Source of the DNA: Nitrobacter sp963807355
GTDB taxonomy: Bacteria > Pseudomonadota > Alphaproteobacteria > Rhizobiales > Xanthobacteraceae
Assembly: GCA_963807355.1 (NCBI GenBank)
Contig: CAWEBX010000007.1
Coordinates: 62,001 to 126,000, forward strand
Reading direction: 5' to 3'
Length of the DNA: 64,000 nt
The notes below the pieces were generated by a model, which was not told the DNA's origin, did no database searches, and saw nothing but the letters and a program-made list of their open reading frames with translations. The position numbers and the translations under genes were made by a program. Position 1 is the stretch's first letter. Every line of letters begins with the position of its first letter. Below are positions 21,781 through 30,845 of this stretch, one piece after another.

Positions 21781-22665
21781 AGATTGACGCAAAAACGGAA
21801 GTTCCCGCTTCTGTGTTGGCGATGGCGCTAGGGGTGTCGCGAATGCGCATCGGGCAACTCGCGGCGGATGCCGTGATCCCGCGGAGCGGCTCAGGCGGAC
21901 GAGATTGTCGCAACACATTTGTCGCGGTTGGGATCGATCGGTGTGTTCACCGGCCATATCGACGTCAGAAAATGATGGAGCGGATGGGCGTGAAGGTCTC
22001 GCTCGTTGCTGCCGGTGCGCACAAAGTCGACGCCAATCCCTACGAAGCACTGCCGGACGACGTTCGCGCCGAGATGCAGGCGGAAGTCGAAGATTTGAGA
22101 TTGGGCCTGGCGCGGGATATCGCCGCTGGGCGCGGCGACCGGCTGACCGCCGAAGCGGCGCTTAAGACCGAAGCACGGATGTACCGGGGTCGGGTCAATT
22201 CCAGCGGCCGGTCCGAGGCGATCGACCACGGCCTGGCCGACCGGATCGGCAGCTTGCGCGACCTGCTCGCCAGCTCATCCCGTTCTCATATTCCCGCTCC
22301 TCGAAAGGAACACCACATCGATACCGTCACTCGCGCCGAACATGAAGCAGCCGTCACGGCAGCCCGCACTGAAAGGTGCTACCGGTGAACGAGCGCGTAT
22401 CGCGTCCGTCATGGCGCTCGAGGAGGCGAAGGGCAGGGAGGCCTCGGCCCTCGGCCTGGCGATGGCCGCCGGCATCACGGCCGACACGGCAAAGTCGATC
22501 CTCGCCGGATTGCCAAAGGCGACGGTGCAGACGCTGCCGTCAGATGCGCCCGGCGGCTTAGCTGTGGTCGATAGCGCACCGTCTGCCAATGACTTGCCGG
22601 CGGCGAGCACGGATTTCGAGCGAGGCCGGGCCGCTGCAAAACGGTTCTCGCACATTCAGCCGTGA
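21777..22665 (+). pseudogene. Deletion fusion: terminase small subunit N-terminus to S49 head-maturation protease C-terminus
   Basis: From ATG 21777 about 40 residues (VPASVLAMALGVSRMRIGQL) match the winged-helix N-terminus of phage terminase small subunits (Nu1-like). Near 21895-21902 the sequence changes, in another frame, to DEIVATHLSRLGSIGVFTGH and, after a further shift near 21968, KVSLVAAGAHKVDANPYE, the middle of SppA/S49-type capsid proteases. A third shift near 22375 leads to RIASVMALEEAKGREA, the same protease's C-terminus. The large terminase, portal and protease N-terminus with catalytic Ser have been deleted between them. Confidence 0.75.
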
Positions 22666-23372
22666 CGGACGACGCTGAAGAACCGGACCTGATCGCCGTC
22701 TATGAACGCGGGGCCGCGCTACGCGAGCGGTTGCGGATCGCTGAGATTATCGAGTTCGGAAAGACAACCGATCGACTGACAAGTGCGCTTGGCCTCGCCC
22801 TTCGAACCGAAGCGCCGGCCTGGCTGGCGATTGAGCTGCTGCAGCTTCAGGTCACGGACGTGGTTGCTTCGTCAGCGGGTGCAGAGTTCAGAAGGCAAAT
22901 TCTTGCGGGTGGTGAAAGCAGGACAACGATGAAGCAGCTGTTAGCGCGGCAGGAGAGCACGCAGCGTGAGTTCGAAGCCGCTCGGGACGCCGCTGAGACG
23001 ATTGCCAACCAAGAGAATCAAGCTCTGGCGAGCGACAACGATTACGCCTCCTGGTTACGGCGCAAGAAGCTTGCAGACTTGGACTTCGCCCGCCTCGAGG
23101 GTGAGCTCGCGTCGGTCGCAGATGAGATCCAGGCCGAGGAAGGGCGCCAGCAACGAGATGCATTGCTGAAGCGCTACAACGGCGTCAAGGCACGTAACGA
23201 AGCATTGCAGGCGCGCGTCAGCGAGTTTCGCGAAAAGATTGCTCCGGTCTTGCTGCAACTGGTTCACGATCTTGCGCAAGACGAGGTTGAGGTTGAAGCT
23301 ATCAACCGTCGCGTGCCGTGGGGTGAACGACTTCGATCCGCTGATGCGACGGCAGCGTTGCTGCCCGTCTGA
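22662..23372 (+). CDS. Phage hypothetical protein with coiled coil
   Basis: 236 residues from a GTG that overlaps the preceding stop. Residues 75-200 are strongly helical and charged (QREFEAARDAAETIA, RLEGELASVADEIQAEEGRQQ), predicted coiled coil. After the stop another frame continues to 23535 with NPYFRPADDVPPLWKTL and FDGTQFNAPERVLQFL, which may be the original C-terminus displaced by one more frameshift. Its position between protease and tail genes suggests a head or head-tail component, which is inference only. Confidence 0.5.
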   Translation: MTDDAEEPDLIAVYERGAALRERLRIAEIIEFGKTTDRLTSALGLALRTEAPAWLAIELLQLQVTDVVASSAGAEFRRQILAGGESRTTMKQLLARQESTQREFEAARDAAETIANQENQALASDNDYASWLRRKKLADLDFARLEGELASVADEIQAEEGRQQRDALLKRYNGVKARNEALQARVSEFREKIAPVLLQLVHDLAQDEVEVEAINRRVPWGERLRSADATAALLPV

Positions 23373-23539
23373 ACAGATTAGCGAGACCAATCCCTACTTC
23401 CGCCCCGCTGACGATGTCCCACCGCTTTGGAAAACACTCGTGATCCCTCGGCTTGGTCGCTACGGCGGGGCAGGTTTTGATGGAACACAGTTTAACGCGC
23501 CGGAGCGCGTGCTCCAGTTCTTGGAACGAGACTAGGGAG

Positions 23540-23770
23540 ATGATCGTGAAAACCAAAACCGTGAAGCTGGCCGTTACCGTGCTGCACGAAGGCGAGTATC
23601 GCGAACCAGGAACGCCGATCACCCTGGCGGTTGAAGAGGCGAATGATCTCCTGGCCCGGTTTGGCAGCTTCGAGGACATCCTGGGAGATAGCGCTAGCCC
23701 CAAGCAGCGCGAAGCCGACACGGAATCCGTGGCAACGCTCAATCGTTTTCACCGACAACTGGTGAAGTGA
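23540..23770 (+). CDS. Small phage protein
   Basis: 76 residues from ATG 23540, placed by an upstream AGGGAG. It reads KTVKLAVTVLHEGEYREPGT followed by PITLAVEEANDLLARFG, a small beta-rich domain often seen next to head-tail joining genes of alphaproteobacterial prophages. It appears intact. I cannot give a function. Confidence 0.55.
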   Translation: MIVKTKTVKLAVTVLHEGEYREPGTPITLAVEEANDLLARFGSFEDILGDSASPKQREADTESVATLNRFHRQLVK

Positions 23771-23869
23771 CAACACCGCCGGCTTCGCCTTTCGCCGGTC
23801 CCGCCGGCCCGGGTTTGATAGCCCGGGCCGGCACATCCCCAAATCCGGAACGACCGCAGGAAAACACCC

Positions 23870-24184
23870 ATGACAGAAACCAAGATCACACTGCTCGAAC
23901 CCATCCGCGATCATGCCGGCGAGGTCAAAGAGCTCGTCCTTCGGGCGCCAAAATTTTCAGACATCATGGCCCTGGGTGAGCCGACAACCTACGCCAGAAG
24001 CGAGGGCGGCATGATCTGCACCGCCGAACGCGACGGAGTTGTTGAAAATTACATCAGGCGCTTAATGGTCGAGCCCAAGGATACCGGTCTGCTCGCCCAA
24101 CTGTCCATCGCGGATACCCTGAAGTTGAAGGATGTGGTGACCGGTTTTTTTCACACCGCGCGCGAGGCGATTTACACCTCATAG
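23870..24184 (+). CDS. Phage tail assembly chaperone (Mu gp41 / P2 gpE-like)
   Basis: 104 residues: ITLLEPIRDHAGEVKELVLR, then PKFSDIMALGEPTT and LSIADTLKLKDVVTGFF. This matches the tail assembly chaperones that coat the tape-measure protein during tail polymerisation. The gene precedes the tape-measure gene as usual. A T7 run near the 3' end is an in-phase slippery heptamer that opens a -1 extension (separate entry). Confidence 0.75.
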   Translation: MTETKITLLEPIRDHAGEVKELVLRAPKFSDIMALGEPTTYARSEGGMICTAERDGVVENYIRRLMVEPKDTGLLAQLSIADTLKLKDVVTGFFHTAREAIYTS

Positions 24185-24294
24185 CGCGGCGTCTTGTTTT
24201 TGATCTCCGCGTTGTAACGGCAGACGCCTGCGCGAGTTTGGAGCTTGAAGAGCTCGAATTCTGGCATGACATGTCGGTGCAGGGACGGAAGTAA
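24145..24294 (+). promoter_or_regulatory. Probable programmed -1 frameshift site and extension (GpE-like)
   Basis: Seven T residues at 24145-24151 are phased T-TTT-TTT in the chaperone reading frame (GGT TTT TTT CAC). A -1 slip enters a frame open for 47 codons to a TAA at 24292-24294. The extension includes ARRLVFDLRVV and LELEELEFWHDMS, a short Trp-containing segment like P2 GpE'. The extension has no ATG of its own, and its stop overlaps the tape-measure ATG (TAATG). Lambda G/GT and P2 E/E+E' use this arrangement. Confidence 0.65.
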
Positions 24295-25136
24295 TGTCGA
24301 AGGTCATCGAAGCAAAAGCCGTCATCACCGCGCAGGATAAGACCGGCGCCGTCTTCGATAAACTTGCCAAGAAGGTCGAAGGCGTTCCCAAAGCTGGCAA
24401 GGCGTTCGAAGGCCTCAAGCCTCCAGCGTTCGGTAACGCGGGATGGGGTCAGTCTTTTCAGGGCGATATCGACGCTTTGAAAGTGTCTTCGAAGGAGCTC
24501 GCTTCCATCCAGAAAGACTGGGCTTCTTTCAACACCGCGATGTCCCGGAATGGTCCGATGCGCGCATCGCATTATTTCGGCGCGGTCGATCAGTGGAAAA
24601 CGAAAACTCTTTCGAACCTGCGTGAGGTTCGTTTGGGTATGGACGAGACCGAAAAGGCCCACAAACGCTTCCTCTCCGGAGCAAGCCACTATGCCCGGCA
24701 CACAGCCGGGCATGTCCTTGGCGGGTTCGGCGCTGCCTACGCTACTGGCCATGCCATCAAGTCTGGCGCGAAGGCCGCGGCCGCGCGCAATCGCGAAGAG
24801 ATACGTGAGGAAATCGCGGGCTTCACGCCTGAGCAACAGCAGGATGCAAATCGGGTCGCCGATGAGGTTTCGCGCCGTTATCCGTCACTGTCCCGCACCG
24901 ACGTTCTGGAGGATCTGCGCAAGAATACAGCGCGGCTTGGGACGTTCGATCGCGCCAAGGAGATGGCCGAGATCTACGCCAAGGCCCGCATCTCCAACCA
25001 AATCGCCGGCGGTGATGCTCACGAGCTCGAGCAGGTCGTAAGAGCAGCGGAAGGCGTTGGTGCGGCAAACACCCCGGATCAGTTCAAGACGTTCCTGAAT
25101 GCCTGGTCGAAAGCGCGCGCGACAAACGCGCTGTAA
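24294..25136 (+). pseudogene. Phage tail tape-measure protein, C-terminally truncated
   Basis: About 278 phage-derived residues remain of a protein usually 600-1500 long. It opens with VIEAKAVITAQDKTGAVFDK, typical of lambdoid tape measures in alphaproteobacteria, and has a hydrophobic Gly/Ala stretch (HVLGGFGAAYATGHAIKSGA) and helical repeats. The frame leaves phage sequence at about 25128, where the antisense histidine-kinase fragment begins, and stops at 25136. Its length would normally fix tail length, so a functional product is not expected. Confidence 0.75.
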
Positions 25137-26142
25137 CCCAGATCTTTTAGAGCCTCTGTCGAAAGTGCTCGGACACGGGCATCATCTTCGACGACCAAGA
25201 TCACCTCGCTGTGCAAACCGCCGTGAATGGTAGCGATCTGCGTTATCTCCTTAATCTCATCTATCTCCTGGTAGTGACGGGGCAGATATATTTTGACTGA
25301 GGTGCCTATGCCAACTTCGGAATATATTTTGACGTGGCCACCCGACTGACGAACGAAACCGTAGACTTGGCTGAGGCCAAGGCCGGTTCCCTTTCCGACG
25401 GCCTTCGTCGTAAAAAAGGGATCGAACGCTTTTGCTATAACGTCGGACGCCATACCAGCGCCGGCATCGGCGACGGCAATGAGCACATATTGGCCGGGAT
25501 CGATGGCATATTCTCGGGCGTAGGCATCGTCCACGAATGAATTCTGCGTCTCGATAGTCAGCTTTCCGCCGCCCGGCATGGCGTCTCGCGCATTCACCGC
25601 CAAATTGAGGATCGCATTTTCGAGCTGCGCGGGATCAGCTCTAACCTGCCAGAGGCCGGCAGCCAAAACAGTCTCCACCTTCACTTGCTCGCCGAGGGAT
25701 CGCGTCAGCAATTCGCTCATGCCCGCGACCAGTTTGTTGACTGCAAACGTCTCGGGAGACAATGGTTGCTGGCGAGAAAATGCCAGTAGTCGTTGAGTTA
25801 GCGTGGACGCTCGTTGCGCACCGTCCATGGCAGCATCAACAAATCGGTCGATGTCGCTCTCGCCGCGAGACAGCTTGCGTTGCATGAGATTGAGCGCGCT
25901 CATGATGACAGCAAGCATGTTGTTGAAGTCGTGGGCGATGCCGCCGGTGAGCTGACCGACAGCCTCCATTTTTTGCACCTGACGCAACTGCTCTTCGACC
26001 TTCGAGCGTTCATAGACTTCTTCGAAAACGCGTTGCTCCAGCGTGTTGTTCAGCGTCTGCAGCGCCTCCTCAGCTCGCCGACGTTCAGTGAGTTCGCGTT
26101 CAGCAGACTGAAAGAGGCGAGCATTGTCGATGGCGGTGGCAT
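25128..26142 (-). pseudogene. Hybrid histidine kinase fragment (GAF end, HisKA, HATPase, start of receiver)
   Basis: About 335 codons without a stop, read opposite to the phage genes. A GAF-like end (HATAIDNARLFQ) and a coiled coil lead into the H box GGIAHDFNNML, the N box NAILNLAVNARDAMPGGG, G1 DAGAGM and G2 GKGTGLGL, then a receiver start VILVVEDDARVRAL. The receiver breaks off before its phospho-acceptor Asp, and the sensor N-terminus is missing. Both ends stop at phage sequence (tape measure on the left, integrase on the right), so this is a chromosomal fragment captured in the prophage. Confidence 0.8.
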
Positions 26143-27372
26143 GCAAGGCTCTGGCTTGAGCCGGAAGAACGAGATGCCGGCGGCAGGCTTGTCCGCCGCA
26201 GTACATGGGTCATCCGAGACGGATCGCGTAAAGTCCGCACAGGCTGCGTTGCAACGAACCGCGAAGGGGCTGAGCAAGCGCTCGCCGAATACATCGCCGC
26301 CAAATATCAAGTCCCGCGCGATCCCGGACGTCATCCCTCTCAAATCCTAGTGCTCGACGTGCTGAACATCTATCTCGCCGATGTCGTTGCCAAGCAGAAC
26401 GACCCGTCCATCGCAACAGGGCGGATCATGACGCTGGCGGACTGGTGGGCAGGCAAGACGCTCGCCGAGGTCAACGGAGAATCCTGTCGAACCTACGTCG
26501 CGCACCGCATCAATCAGCCACGCAAGGCATCTCGCCCAGACAAGACCGGCAACACCCCGCGCATGGTGACGGCGGCTGGAGCACGGCGCGAGCTGGAGGA
26601 CATGCGTTCTGCGATCAATCACCATCGCCGCGAAGGACTGTGCTCAGAAATCGTCTCGGTGGCGCTGCCGAATTGCGGACTCCCCGGGAGGACTGGTTAA
26701 CCCGCAGCGAAGCAGCGGCGCTTCTCTGGGGTGCTTGGAGAGCGAAACAGAGGTTCAATGGCTCGGACACGAAGCGCGACGTGGGCAAGCATACTGCTCG
26801 TTTCATCCTCGTCGGACTCTACACGGGCACACGACATGCCGCGATCTGCGGAGCCGCACTGAAACCGGCGATTGGCCGCGGCCATGTCGATTTGGATCGA
26901 GGCATCTTCTACAGGCGCGCTCAGGGAGCCAAAGAGACGAAGAAGCGGCAGCCACCGGCTCGCCTTGCCGACCGATTACTGGCGCATCTGCGGCGATGGG
27001 AGCGCCTTGGGATAGCGCGGCACGCAATCGTGGAATGGAACGGAAAACCCGTGGGGAGCGTCAGGAAGGGTTTTGCAGCCGCTGTGGCGGCTGCGGGTAT
27101 AGAGCCGGCGCGGAACGTCACTCCGCACATCTTGCGCCACACGGCGGCGACGTGGGCGACGCAGAACGGCGCCGATGTGTACAGCGGCGGCCGGATTCCT
27201 CGGAATGACGGTCGAAGTTCTTCAGCGGGTCTACGGCCACCACCATCCCGACTTTCAGGCTGACGTTGCACAGAAGGTGGCGGGACAGAAACGGGACAGA
27301 TATTCCGTGAACAAAAGCGGACAGAGCAAAACAAACGCGACGAAAATAATCAATATTTCAAAGGTGAAATGA
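26143..27372 (+). pseudogene. Tyrosine-recombinase integrase, truncated N-terminus and two frameshifts
   Basis: Three frames make one integrase. Part 1 (26143-about 26680) has RLWLEPEERD, STWVIRDGSRK and ALAEYIAAKYQ, the N-terminal DNA-binding region. Part 2 (about 26680-27180) has DWLTRSEAAALLWGAW, the catalytic Arg in YTGTRHAAI, and HILRHTAATW. Part 3 (about 27180-27372) has AAGFLGMTVEVLQRVYGHHH with the nucleophilic Tyr. All catalytic residues survive, but in different frames, so no active recombinase is expected. It lies 9 bp from the right repeat. Confidence 0.85.
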
Positions 27373-27381
27373 TGAGACGCA

Positions 27382-27429
27382 GCGTTCGGGACGCAGGGGT
27401 CGCAGGTTCAAATCCTGCCACTCCGACCA
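27382..27429. repeat. attR: second copy of the 48-bp tRNA-Pro 3' end
   Basis: Identical to 20538-20585 from GCGTTCGGG to CCGACCA. It contains the anticodon loop, variable region, T arm, acceptor 3' strand and CCA but no acceptor 5' strand or D arm, so it is not a second tRNA gene. Confidence 0.92.
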
Positions 27430-27710
27430 TCATTTCAATGACTTATAATTTCGATGCGCCAGCCGCGCAACGCGGCGCGCGACGAATTGACCCCTCATGC
27501 GTGCGGTGGCCGTATGCTAGGCGCTAGTGCTTGTTTACGTCGGACGCTTGTCACGCGGCCGCGAGATCGTTTGGCATGCATTTTCCCGTTTCAGTATCCT
27601 GTTATGCGTCGACTTCGATCTTGCGATGCGGAAGATCAAAAGCGTTGACCCGACGCATTTTGCGTCAAGATCGCGCGGTGGTTGCTCACGCGCGAGCCTT
27701 CCAGGGCGGT
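27430..27710. other. Chromosomal flank right of the prophage
   Basis: About 280 bp between attR and the cbbR stop. No frame has convincing protein character and I see no clear terminator. Before integration this would have been the sequence directly downstream of tRNA-Pro. Confidence 0.4.
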
Positions 27711-28676
27711 TCACCTGGCCGGCGCAGGCCCCGGATCAGTGCCGCCGCGGCCGAGCGGCGCCTGCGGCAGGAACTGCTTGCCGTTCTCGACCAGGAAATC
27801 GAGCATTTCCTGCGCCGGAGGAAGCAACACCTTGTCTTTTCTCCTGACGACGAACCATTGCCGAATAATAGGAAGACCAGTGATATCGAGCGTGATCATC
27901 CGGCCTTCCTTAAGTTCCACGGCCACGGTGTGCGCCGAGATGAAAGCGATCCCGAGACCGGCGATGACCGCCTGCTTGATGGTCTCATTGCTGCTCATCT
28001 CCATGCCGATCTGCGGTTCAAGATTGCTGTTCTCAAAAAACTGTTCCATGAGGAATTGTGTACCCGAGCCCGGCTTGCGGGAAACGAACCTTTCGTGCGC
28101 CAAATCGACCGCCGAAAGTCCGGACGCGTTTGCAAGCCGGTGTCCTGTCGGCGCGATGACGACATGCGGATGGTCGCCGATCAAATGCCTGTCCAGTTCG
28201 ATATCGGGAGGCGGGTGGCCCATGATTGCAAAATCGAGCGCATAGCTGCGCAGAGCCTGACGTATGTCCTGGCGATTGACGATCGTCAGACTGATGTCCA
28301 TCCCCGGATGAAGCTTCGAAAACGCGGAAATCGCAAATGGGACAAAATATTTTGCCGTACTGACAGCGCCGATCGATATGCGCCCGCCGGTTCGACCGGT
28401 AATCATGTCGAGCGACGTTGCGCAACTTTCGATCGCAGCTTCGATGCGCTCGAAAAGCGTGTACAACTCCTGTCCAGCAGGCGTGAGAACCATGCCGTCG
28501 CTGGTTCGCTGGAGCAGAGGCAGTCCGCAGAGTTGCTGAAGATTCCGCAATTGCAGCGTGACCGCAGGTTGAGTCAAATGCAATTTGTTGGCGGCGGCAG
28601 TGACGCTACCTCCTACCGCAACCGATGCCAAAGCACGAAGCTGCCGAATTGTAACGTCGCGAAGCTTCGTGATCAT
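27711..28676 (-). CDS. cbbR: CbbR, LysR-type activator of the Calvin-cycle genes
   Basis: 321 residues. The N-terminal winged helix-turn-helix (about 8-67) is TIRQLRALASVAVGGSVTAA followed by LTQPAVTLQLRNLQQ. The effector domain (about 95-300) has RISIGAVSTAKYFVPFAI. CbbR proteins sense Calvin-cycle metabolites such as PEP or RuBP and activate the divergently transcribed cbb operon. Here cbbR diverges from cbbF across 128 bp, the classic arrangement. A Pro/Gly-rich tail ends the protein. Confidence 0.9.
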   Translation of the reverse strand: MITKLRDVTIRQLRALASVAVGGSVTAAANKLHLTQPAVTLQLRNLQQLCGLPLLQRTSDGMVLTPAGQELYTLFERIEAAIESCATSLDMITGRTGGRISIGAVSTAKYFVPFAISAFSKLHPGMDISLTIVNRQDIRQALRSYALDFAIMGHPPPDIELDRHLIGDHPHVVIAPTGHRLANASGLSAVDLAHERFVSRKPGSGTQFLMEQFFENSNLEPQIGMEMSSNETIKQAVIAGLGIAFISAHTVAVELKEGRMITLDITGLPIIRQWFVVRRKDKVLLPPAQEMLDFLVENGKQFLPQAPLGRGGTDPGPAPAR

Positions 28677-28804
28677 ATAAGAAAATTTTTGCCTCGATGA
28701 AGGATATTGAAATTGTACTTATTACATGCAACGAGTCAATTCTCGCGATGCTCTGGAAAGCGGCAAATCGGCTGTTTGGAGATTGCGGCCGAGGGGGAGT
28801 CTGA
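28677..28804. promoter_or_regulatory. cbbR-cbbF divergent promoter region
   Basis: 128 bp, with the first 60 bp markedly A+T-rich (ATATAAGAAAATTTTT and TTGAAATTGTACTTATTAC). LysR regulators bind T-N11-A type sites in such regions, and several TnA triplets are present, but none stands out as a unique CbbR box. A GAGGGGGAG ribosome site precedes cbbF. Confidence 0.6.
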
Positions 28805-29842
28805 ATGAGCCAAGAGCTGACACTGCAGCAAAGGATGGATGGCGAGGCGGGATCGGATCCGCTCCGCCAGGCAGTGAAGGAAGCAGTAGCTGCGCTTGCG
28901 CGGGCTGCGGTCGATATTTCCGATCTGACCTGCCGCGGAGCGTTGGCCGGGATCACCGGACAGGCACAAGGTCGCAACACCGACGGGGACATTCAAAAGG
29001 ATCTTGATGTTCGCGCCGATCAAATTATTCGCGACGCTCTCGGCAAGCTGCCGATCGCAGCGCTTGCCTCCGAGGAAATGGCGGATCTGGATATTTTGAA
29101 TCCGGGCGCGCCGATCTGCGTTGCATTCGATCCGTTGGACGGTTCGTCGAACATCAACACGAACATGTCGGTAGGTACGATTTTTTCAATCATGCCGACG
29201 CCTTCCGATGTCAATGCGGCCTTCAGGCAAGCAGGAAGTGCGCAGCTTGCGGCCGGTTTCGTTGTCTATGGCCCGCAGACCTCTCTCGTTCTCACGCTCG
29301 GGCGGGGTGTCGACATCTTCACGCTTGACCGAGCCGACAGGGTGTTCAAGCTCACCGGATCGTCAGTGCAAATTCCGACGGACGCAAACGAGTTCGCGAT
29401 CAATGCATCGAACAGGCGGCACTGGGACCTGCCGGTTCGCGCCTATATCGATGAGTGCCTTGCGGGAGCCGATGGCCCCTGCGGCAAGAATTTCAACATG
29501 CGCTGGATCGGCTCGCTCGTCGCGGAGGCTTTCCGCATTCTTATTCGCGGCGGTATTTTCCTCTATCCCGGAGACGCTCGGGACGGCTATGAGGAAGGGC
29601 GCCTGCGCCTGGTTTACGAGGCGCACCCGATGGCTTTCATCGTCGAGCAGGCAGGCGGTGGCGCTTCGACCGGACGAAAGCGGGTTCTCGATATCGTACC
29701 CGACAGCCTTCATCAGCGAGTGCCGCTGATTATGGGTTCGATCAAGAACGTCCAGCGGCTCGAACATATGCATACGGTCCCCGACGTCGCTCTGGAAGCG
29801 AATGCGCCATTGTTCGGGAACCGCGGTCTGTTTCGCGTTTGA
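28805..29842 (+). CDS. cbbF: CbbF, fructose-1,6-bisphosphatase class I
   Basis: 345 residues. It dephosphorylates fructose-1,6-bisphosphate (and probably sedoheptulose-1,7-bisphosphate in autotrophs). The metal site FDPLDGSSN is near residue 107-115, with an upstream Glu pair in LASEEMADL. Also present are GTIFSI and, later, MRWIGSLVAE and GGIFLYPGD. It is first in the cbbF-cbbP-cbbA operon, with cbbP 12 bp downstream, and is divergent from cbbR, which probably controls it. Confidence 0.95.
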   Translation: MSQELTLQQRMDGEAGSDPLRQAVKEAVAALARAAVDISDLTCRGALAGITGQAQGRNTDGDIQKDLDVRADQIIRDALGKLPIAALASEEMADLDILNPGAPICVAFDPLDGSSNINTNMSVGTIFSIMPTPSDVNAAFRQAGSAQLAAGFVVYGPQTSLVLTLGRGVDIFTLDRADRVFKLTGSSVQIPTDANEFAINASNRRHWDLPVRAYIDECLAGADGPCGKNFNMRWIGSLVAEAFRILIRGGIFLYPGDARDGYEEGRLRLVYEAHPMAFIVEQAGGGASTGRKRVLDIVPDSLHQRVPLIMGSIKNVQRLEHMHTVPDVALEANAPLFGNRGLFRV

Positions 29843-29854
29843 GGGGCTGATATC

Positions 29855-30727
29855 GTGTCAAGGAAGCATCCCATCATATCAATTACGGGTTCGTCGGGCG
29901 CCGGTACGACGTCCGTCAAGCGAACCTTCGAGCAGATTTTCCGCCGCGAGAATGTCGTCGCGGCCTACATCGAAGGCGACGCCTTCCACCGTTACAATCG
30001 CGTTGAAATGCGCACCCGCATGGCCGAGGAATCGGACAAGGGCAACAAGCACTTCAGTCACTTCAGTCCTGAAACCAACTTGTTCACCGAACTTGAGGGT
30101 GTGTTCCGCAGCTATGGCGAGACCGGAACGGGCACCACGCGATACTATGTTCACGACGATGCGGAATCGGCGCTGCACGGTGTTCCTCCCGGAACGTTTA
30201 CGGACTGGCAGCCTCTGCCCGACGCTTCGGATTTGTTGTTCTACGAGGGTCTTCACGGGGCCGTTGTGACCGACAAGGTGAATGTCGCTCAGTACGCGGA
30301 TCTCAAGATCGGTGTCGTTCCCGTCATCAATCTCGAATGGATCCAGAAGCTGCACCGCGACCGAAATGCGCGCGGCTATTCCACCGAGGCGGTCACCGAC
30401 ACCATCCTCCGGCGTATGCCGGATTACGTCAATTATATCTGTCCTCAATTCGCTGAGACGGACATCAATTTCCAACGCGTGCCGACGGTGGATACTTCGA
30501 ACCCGTTCATCTCCCGGTGGATACCGACGCCCGACGAGTCGATGGTCGTCATCCGCCTCAAGAATCCGCGCGGGATCGATTTTCCATATCTGCTGTCGAT
30601 GATTCCGAGCAGCTTTATGTCGCGCGCCAACTCTATCGTCATCCACGGGTCCAAGCTGGACCTCGCGATGCAGTTGATCCTGACGCCGCTCATCCTTCAG
30701 CTCATCGAGCGAAAGAAACGCGCATGA
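29855..30727 (+). CDS. cbbP: CbbP, phosphoribulokinase
   Basis: 290 residues from a GTG, the usual length for proteobacterial PRK. It phosphorylates ribulose-5-phosphate to RuBP, a step diagnostic of the Calvin cycle. The P-loop GSSGAGTTS is at residues 10-18. Further family motifs are EGDAFHRYNR, FSHFSPETN and LLFYEGLHG (Walker B with catalytic Asp/Glu function). The start is 12 bp after cbbF. PRK has no common role outside carbon fixation, which makes it the best metabolic marker in the window. Confidence 0.95.
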   Translation: MSRKHPIISITGSSGAGTTSVKRTFEQIFRRENVVAAYIEGDAFHRYNRVEMRTRMAEESDKGNKHFSHFSPETNLFTELEGVFRSYGETGTGTTRYYVHDDAESALHGVPPGTFTDWQPLPDASDLLFYEGLHGAVVTDKVNVAQYADLKIGVVPVINLEWIQKLHRDRNARGYSTEAVTDTILRRMPDYVNYICPQFAETDINFQRVPTVDTSNPFISRWIPTPDESMVVIRLKNPRGIDFPYLLSMIPSSFMSRANSIVIHGSKLDLAMQLILTPLILQLIERKKRA

Positions 30728-30845
30728 GTGAAATCGCATGTCCGAAATCGCCAGCCCCGGCGGCGTCAAGACGGGGCGTGGCCAACAATACGATCGCGCT
30801 AAACGCGACATCTTTTCACGATAGCCAGATGGGGAGGGAACCGAC

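Larger units (their letters stand above)
20538..27429. mobile_element. Decayed tailed-phage prophage integrated in tRNA-Pro
   Basis: About 6.85 kb lies between 48-bp direct repeats, with a tyrosine integrase at the right end reading toward attR and phage replication, packaging, head and tail genes reading rightward. The gene order primase, terminase small subunit, S49 protease, tail chaperone, tape measure follows a siphovirus-type genome, but the large terminase, portal, capsid, tail fibre and lysis genes are missing. At least five frameshifts, a deletion fusion and a foreign histidine-kinase fragment show it cannot make virions or excise by itself. Confidence 0.88.

Noticed and set aside
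27382..27429. A second tRNA-Pro gene
   Set aside because: Only the 3' 48 bases are present. No acceptor 5' strand or D arm precedes them, so this is attR.
30728..30845. A relic of cbbT between cbbP and cbbA
   Set aside because: The short frame there (ATG 30724 onward) shares no transketolase-like residues that I can recognise.
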